64,000 bases of DNA, taken from positions 91,388,901-91,452,900 of the forward strand of contig OX411544.1 in assembly GCA_948146395.1 (NCBI GenBank), written 5' to 3'. The translations under genes were made by a program, and so were the position numbers. The stretch comes from Fragum whitleyi (taxonomy: Eukaryota; Mollusca; Bivalvia; Cardiida; Cardiidae). Below, piece by piece: positions 58,469 through 64,000 of this stretch (the first letter of the stretch is position 1; the number at the start of each line of letters is the position of its first letter). The notes beneath the pieces were generated by a model. That model was given only the letters and a program-made list of their open reading frames with translations. It did not search any database and was not told the origin of the DNA.

Positions 58469-59827
58469 TCTTATATGAATAGAATAGAACATAACAGATA
58501 GTTTATTGCAGACTTGTACACTAGGTACATATATGACTGACATGTTTTATTAAGACTGTTTCAAGGGTAAGATGATAGGTAAATGTTATACCAACGTGTA
58601 TTTCGCATCTGAACAAATCGATTCAAAATAGTTTGGCTCACTTTTTCTCCATTATGAGTACTTGCGTTTCGGAGGTTAATATGGACACAAGGTAATTGTG
58701 GATCCAAATTTCAAAATATCTCCAAGGTTTGTCTGAAGCGTTTTATGAACAACATTTAGTAATGGAAAGTAATTTTCCGTTTTTTATCCCAAATCGATTT
58801 TAAATTGTATGTATTTAAGTGCAATAATATCAAATGCTTATGCTTTTGACGTTACATTTTTTCGTGTGCAGTTTAATAAGTATTGAAGTTTTTCTCTAAA
58901 ATTTGTCCGGTGACCTATGCTGTATTTTAGATATGTTGCTTCCAAACTAATTTATCTAAGATTTTAATTTCAAGACAATATGTGTTCGGGTTAGACTTTT
59001 TGCAAAATTCGATCCCGCAAAGATATCGTTTTTTAATACTTCAGAATAGCGTCAAATATTCAGAAAAATGTAGAAAAAAAAACATTGGAACCATTTAATA
59101 AATGTATCGCATCATTTTATCTTCTTTCAAATGGAAAATAATGTGACACTGTTTAATACCGTCGTTTCATGTACTTTGAAGTCGCTATTTAACCCCTTAA
59201 TCTTCTGTATTCTATTTCTTTTTCAACAAATTCCAAATTAAGGGAGATTTCAACCAGTCTGACTAGTTTTCCCTCGAGAAAATTAGTAAATGCCAAGTCA
59301 GACTGCATGATTGAGCAAGTTAAACTAAGTCTGTATGTAATGCAAAGAAAAAAATAGTGTAAAACTGGGAAATGCCATGGACAGCAAGATAAGAGTAAAT
59401 TTACAACATGATCGCGATGCTATGAGAGTTTTTATATTTTTTCCAGTTCTCGACTTTAATCAATTTTGTCTCTCTTAATGAAACGGTGATAAGTGATATC
59501 CGGTTTGTTATTTGGATAACCTCGAATCTTATTGAATTACTAGAAAACGATTCGACGGAAGTTGCAAAAAACGTCATCATTGTTTGTTTTTAGATTTTGA
59601 AATAATCTAATTTCAATTAAGAATGGACATTTAAATTGAAAATCCTTCAAAAGTAGAAAACAGTTGAATCTACGCTATGTAAATAATTATATACTCTATT
59701 TTCACTCCTTTTTGTGTTTTTAAGTGTTATTTAAAATACTACAAAGACAACATCCGCTTGAGCCATCGCCCTCATTTTGCAACCATATAAATTGTAATTC
59801 AACCTCACTCATGCTTTTCACAACATA
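58469..59827. other. no gene seen
   Basis: AT-rich. A small hairpin is near 59258-59311 (CAGTCTGACTAG...AAGTCAGACTG). The minus-strand frame 59720-59989 runs into the next MITE and is not supported. Confidence 0.5.
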
Positions 59828-60040
59828 CAGTTTAGAACATCGTGAAATTGATGAGATCAATGATTTTGGAATGATATTGTAATGAAATTGAATGCGTGTG
59901 TGGAGCGAGTTTTGAGTGAAATAAAACAGAGGTAATCCAATGTCACTTATTGTGTTCAAGATAAACAAAAATACTCCAAACCCTTTCATAAATATACATA
60001 CTTTTCTGAAGAGTTTTACATCTGCTGACTCGTCGTGATA
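59828..60040 (+). mobile_element. CAGTTAA MITE (family A), copy 10, left half
   Basis: TA|CAGTTTAGAACATCGTGAAA, TTTTGGAATGATATTG, GTGTGTGGAGCGAGTTTTGA and AGGTAATCCAATGTCACTTA. The palindrome is damaged and the right half is lost. Confidence 0.7.
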
Positions 60041-60433
60041 TCATGAATACTTACGCATTCAGTGTACCTTTGGAAATTGTTCCGAGTATAAGAAAATTGA
60101 GTATTTATACTCACCTTTTAATGCGTGTGGAAAATTGACATTATCAGCGTTCTCTGTAGCAATCGACTTTGCAGGATTATCTGCCGCCGGTTGTACGGTG
60201 TGCTTTTGAGATATTCGAATTTGAAAGTGCACACTTTCTTTTTGAACTAAGTAGGCTTATATATGGATACAGTTTCATCTATAAAAGGCATTCTTTGTCC
60301 TGTTTTCAATCTGATTGATTTTGTGATAATTTTGTTATAATAGACCACCTCATAATAATTGTTGTACAAAAAGAATGAAATTCGTAATTTTGGTTCGGAG
60401 AAAATAATTTTCAAATTTTATTTCTTCTATGTA
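60041..60433. other. no gene seen
   Basis: AT-rich unique spacer between two MITE copies. Confidence 0.5.
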
Positions 60434-60953
60434 CAATTAAGGACAACGTTAAATTGACTGTGTGAATGATTTTGAATGATTTTGGAATGAAATTGGATGA
60501 GTGTGTAGGTTTTGAGAGAATTTAATGCGAGGTAATCCAATATTAAAAATTTTGTTCAGAATGAACAAAATCAGCGTTATTCATAACCTCGCCTTTAAAA
60601 AATATGCAATCAAGTTCTATTGATAACTTCCTTTCCCCTCACGAACCTATCAGACGTATAAAATTTCAATTATATTAGTGATTTTTCGCCCTTTATTTAT
60701 TTGAATGACGTTACATTGATTCTATCTTTTCCAGTCGGTTTGGAACGTTTTTGAATTGTTTGAGTGAGTGATTTGGAATGAATGAATGGAACGCTTCAGC
60801 GAGTCATTTGGAATGGTTTTGACGGAGATGAACGTCAAATTCACGATGTTGATGAATTACCTACCACTTAATTCACACAAGGAACGTCCCACACACTCAA
60901 TCAATTTCATTCCAAATTCATTCACCTAGTCAATTTCATGATGTTATTAACTG
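60434..60953 (+). mobile_element. CAGTTAA MITE (family A), copy 11 plus inverted end fragment
   Basis: TA|CAATTAAGGACAACGTTAAA at the left, palindrome TTTTGTTCAGAATGAACAAAATCAGCG, right end CACGATGTTGATGAATTACC near 60861. It is directly followed (about 60861-60953) by an inverted left-end fragment of the same family (CACACACTCAATCAATTTCA ... TTCATGATGTTATTAACTG|TA). So two copies collided, or an abortive transposition duplicated one end. Confidence 0.75.
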
Positions 60954-60989
60954 TACTAATGATTTTGATTGAAATCCATCAAGAAGTTC

Positions 60990-61090
60990 TAGAGAAGGTA
61001 CCAATGATAACTGACGGACATACGACGGACACATCGTCATAAAGATAGCCAGTTGACCCATTGGTCAGCCGAGCTAAACGACGGATACAT
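60990..61090 (+). repeat. GACGGACA tail fragment of mollusc-type repeat
   Basis: AACTGACGGACATACGACGG, then ATAGCCAGTTGACCCATTGGTCAGCCGAGCTAA, resembles the tail of the 36118-36905 repeat (GACGGACGG, then AATAGCTCA...GTGAGCT). Confidence 0.5.
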
Positions 61091-61100
61091 TTTAATCATA

Positions 61101-61519
61101 CAGTTAACCACATCATGTTATTGACATTCATCTCGAAAATAGCCATTCAAAATGACTCGCTCAGCACTCTAATCATTCATTCCATGCTCTCACTCAAATC
61201 ATGGAAAAACTTTCCAAAATCACTAAAAAGATAAGATCGACAAATTCATACGAAATCGATATAGCTAGACAAAATCGCTATTTCACTAACATGATTGAAA
61301 TTAAAATCATCTGCTTAGTTTTTGAAGATATTGGTAGCTATTATAGAAATTTTATGCATGTCTTTTAAAGTAATAAATATCACTTATTCTGTTCACTCTG
61401 AACAAAATTAGCGATATTGTATTAACTCCCTTTAATTTCACTCAAAACTCACTTTTCTCACTCATTCAATTTCATTCTGAAATCACTCACGTTTATCAAT
61501 TTCACGATTTTCTTAACTG
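61101..61519 (-). mobile_element. CAGTTAA MITE (family A), copy 12, complete
   Basis: Reverse orientation: TA|CAGTTAACCACATCATGTTA at the left, TTTCACGATTTTCTTAACTG|TA at the right, with the palindrome CACTTATTCTGTTCACTCTGAACAAAATTAGCG towards the right side, as expected for the inverted order. Confidence 0.85.
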
Positions 61520-61921
61520 TACTTGAAATATTTAAATGGTATATAACTCGATGCGACCTAGCTGGCATAAAAAAGCTCCCAAGTGAGGTCATCAAAATAA
61601 TATCGAAGACATGCCATACGAAAAGGGACTTATCGTGAAATTATCACAAATAAAGAAAATAATGTGGTATGTTTTATTTGATTGTTTTTATTATCGTCGT
61701 TATTGCTTATTGAACTGATTTTTTTAAATTGATAACTTTGTTAAGACTTTCGATGTTGTTCATGACACATTCCTTCTGCACTCAATGTTTCGACGGACAG
61801 TACAGGAGGGCAGTTTTTATTTAGCATACACACACGTTTTAATACGTAATTATTGAGGGCTAAAACTTAAGTCTGACTGCACAAAATGTGGCAGTTCGTT
61901 TGATACAAAAATTTTATTCAG
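61520..61921. other. no gene seen
   Basis: AT-rich unique sequence between MITE copies. Confidence 0.5.
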
Positions 61922-61930
61922 TAGGATATG

Positions 61931-62341
61931 TCATTCAGAACACCACTCGGCCAATCTCACGATCAACCTCAGATGTACATAGACGTACTATTTTTGAAAA
62001 TTACGGAAAAACTCTATGACTTCAGTTGAAATGGCGTTGGCTCTCGGAACTTTGAAGGAAAACATTCGACGTCGCAAGCGCTACTCGTTTAAGTCACTGA
62101 CGTGAATTCATAGCTTCATATTCTTGATTAACGGCTGAAAAATCTTATTTTTTGAGAATGATTTGTCATTCTCAAAAAATTAGATATTTCAGCCGTTATT
62201 TACTATAAAAGATATGAATATAAAGATACCACCGGTTGTTTCCGCGCTGGTTTTTCTTGCATTTTGTTACATACCCATCGGCCTTACATACATCCGAGGT
62301 CTGTCGCAGTTAACGGAAGTGGCCGAGTGATGTTCCGAATG
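61931..62341. mobile_element. Mutator-like MITE (family E), copy 2, uninterrupted
   Basis: The ends CATTCAGAACACCACTCGGC... and ...GGCCGAGTGATGTTCCGAAT G are flanked by the exact 9-bp direct repeat TAGGATATG (61922-61930 and 62342-62350). The inverted ends extend about 75 bp with gaps (TTAAC, ACCTC, GATGTA blocks). The centre is a hairpin (62115-62220: AACGGCTGAAAAATCTTATT TTTTGAGAATGA and complement). 411 bp, no coding capacity. Confidence 0.85.
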
Positions 62342-62350
62342 TAGGATATG

Positions 62351-63099
62351 TGTTACTTTATAAATGAGATTTGGAAGCAAAGATCAGCAGCCTGTGCGAT
62401 TTTTTTTTTCATATCACTGCAATAGCTTCTTTTTGCATGACAAAACACAACTGTTAAATTGGGTCTTCGTTAAGCCAGGAACAATAGCGGACTAGAATCG
62501 CGGATTTTAATGAGAGACTTTTTCGCTTCCGTTCATGTTACGCTGGCTTAAATGAATTGCCATTACAAATTAAAAGGATAAGGTTACATTGGCGGCTTTA
62601 TTTGTTAGAACTGGGAAACAATATATACGATTTATTAGAAAACAGCCGTTCGATATCATTATGCCTACAGTACCTAAAGAACTAATGTTATCCTCATTGA
62701 GAATATTGTTATTTTCTTTTCTCTGTGCTTTGTGAATCTTTATTTTTCTTCGGCATTTCAATCTATCACAAATTTTGCAAAATGAAATGTAAAAAAGTCA
62801 AACACCTTAAAAGTTTTTTTTTTCTCTTGGTGAAACAATTTTGCACCATTATTTTATCATGTTACTACTTTGAGCAAATTATACTATATGTATTTTTAAA
62901 GAAAATCAAAATGATAGGATAAACTATAACCGTTTTCCTTAACAAACAAACGGACGGTTACACGACGGACACAATTTCACGAAAATAGCCTCGCTAAAGC
63001 ATTTCATTGAAGCTAAAATAAATAAAAGATCTTCATTCGACTAGAAAGACATCTTCCTATTAGCTTTAATGGACACGGCCAACACCCATTCAGGGATAT
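62351..63099. other. no supported gene; GACGG tail fragment
   Basis: Low-complexity frames at 62570-62922. At about 62948-63000, ACGGACGGTTACACGACGGA then CGAAAATAGCCTCGCTAA is another degenerate tail of the mollusc-type repeat. Confidence 0.45.
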
Positions 63100-63235
63100 T
63101 TTTGGATCAATTTCATGATGGGCCATTAAAATGGGCCAATGGCCCATGTCCCATTCATTTACATGTAAAATCTAAGATTTTGATGGGCCATCTGCAAAAT
63201 TGATGGGCCATTAGGAAAAAGTTGTGGGCCCAAGA
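63100..63235 (+). repeat. Short repeat of GATGGGCCAT
   Basis: GATGGGCCAT occurs three times, with related ATGGGCCAATGGCCCATG (palindromic) and GTGGGCCCAAG, in about 135 bp. A further TTTGGGCCCATCC lies after the next element at about 63873, so the following MITE seems to have inserted into this GGGCCC-rich repeat. Confidence 0.5.
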
Positions 63236-63288
63236 ATACTTATTACCTATCCTAGATTAAAATAAGCATCAGATTTGGATAGATTATA

Positions 63289-63868
63289 TACTCCTCAAAA
63301 CTTCTAAGCGGCCACTTGCTCTTTTGGTAATATGTTATAAATGAGGCATGGTATCATCCCGTTTTTGCTTGAATAATGTAGCTACATCATTTATGAAGTC
63401 AACAAGAGAAAAATCAGTGAAATAATTCAACAAGAAATTTTTTAAAATTGAACGAAGGTAAGAGTACCCTCGATTTCAAAGTTAACATTGGTGGGTGGGG
63501 TATTTTTGACATTTCTTGTTAGGATAAGAATTGTATAGAAAGTTTTGGCATTTATTACTAATTTTAGAAGTCCACAGGCGTTGTACCACTGATACTAGTA
63601 CAAAAGATTGATAGGCTTTGCGTTTTCAAGTATCGAGAAATTAACATTTCTCTTAAAAGTGTCAATTTTGTGACTTTTGAATTTGAGGGTAGATGCATTC
63701 AATTCCGTCTTCAGGACTTACTGATGCATAATTTTACAACACACTTGGATAGGATGATGACTGAATAGCCACTCTTTCGAAAAACAAAGTTCACATTTCA
63801 AAATAAAAACGGAAAATGTGTGAAAAATCGTGAAAGGTAAGGTGGCCGCTTAGGATTTTTGAGTAGTA
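63289..63868. mobile_element. Tc1/mariner-like MITE (TACTCCTCAAAA ends)
   Basis: TACTCCTCAAAACTTCTAAG CGGCCAC at the left and the complement of GTGGCCGCTTAGGATTTTTG AGTAGTA at the right are about 28-bp inverted repeats with TA on each side (63287-63288 and 63869-63870). 580 bp, AT-rich, no transposase frame. Confidence 0.75.
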
Positions 63869-63870
63869 TA

Positions 63871-64000
63871 TTTTGGGCCCATCCAAAACTGTAATCAGAT
63901 TTAGTCTAAAACAAATAGTTTGTCCTCAAAGTCAGTACGACCCATCCCAAAATAATCCCTGCCCCTTTGACCCAGCTATTGCTTTAATGTGTTTTAAAGA
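63871..64000. other. no gene seen
   Basis: Last bases of the window: the remainder of the GGGCCC-containing repeat, then unique sequence. Confidence 0.45.

Overview
The window looks like intergenic or intronic DNA from a repeat-rich, AT-rich animal genome, most probably a mollusc and likely a bivalve. The mollusc call is inference. It rests on degenerate ~130-bp 'coding-like' tandem units that end in GACGGACGG-type and AGCGATATAGG(G)CC-type tails, which I know from bivalve repeats, on tRNA-derived SINEs, and on the many MITEs and foldback elements. There are no bacterial-style operons, almost every long open frame lies inside a repeat, and exon-like signals (polypyrimidine-AG, GT donors) are present.

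The one protein gene I can support well is at 15904-16302 (+). It encodes a 132-aa secreted precursor with two tandem six-cysteine modules whose cysteine spacing matches arthropod eclosion hormone. A dibasic/tribasic processing site lies between the modules, and a good 3' splice site sits 2 nt before the ATG. This is the most interesting item in the window. A 171-aa uncharacterised ORF (355-870, minus) and a 72-bp phase-symmetric exon-like segment (18655-18726) are weaker gene candidates.

The rest is mobile-element archaeology. 1-12.2 kb: a SINE-like piece, several MITE families, a GGTG/GGAT/GATA microsatellite, and a mollusc-type tandem repeat. 12.2-17.2 kb: mostly unique sequence around the hormone-like gene. 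17.2-23.7 kb: a SINE, a ~40-bp tandem repeat, two hairpin elements, and a 3.0-kb mariner-like element that contains a complete 1.17-kb Tc1-like element and a third repeat. 24.5-28.1 kb: a TIR element, a peculiar element built from short GCGATNGC-type motifs, and a Mutator-like MITE (9-bp target duplication) with a SINE inside it. 29-35 kb: MITEs and hairpins. 36.7-46.4 kb: two practically identical 4829-bp direct tandem copies (a very recent duplication or an assembly artefact). 47.6-51.2 kb: an inverted-repeat family, a second element built from short motifs (ATCGTAGCG/ATCGTGG), a SINE, a foldback half and a non-autonomous hAT element with an 8-bp target duplication, abutted by a CAGTTAA MITE. 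54.2-55.2 kb: long ATGT and GATA microsatellites. 58-61.5 kb: a cluster of CAGTTAA MITEs. 61.9-63.9 kb: a second Mutator-like MITE and a Tc1-like MITE.

One family dominates: a Tc1/mariner-type MITE beginning CAGTTAA (TA flanks, ~400-450 bp) with a conserved palindrome in its centre. At least thirteen copies or fragments lie in 64 kb. All repeat relationships were found by eye within this window. Names and identities to known families were not checked against any database.
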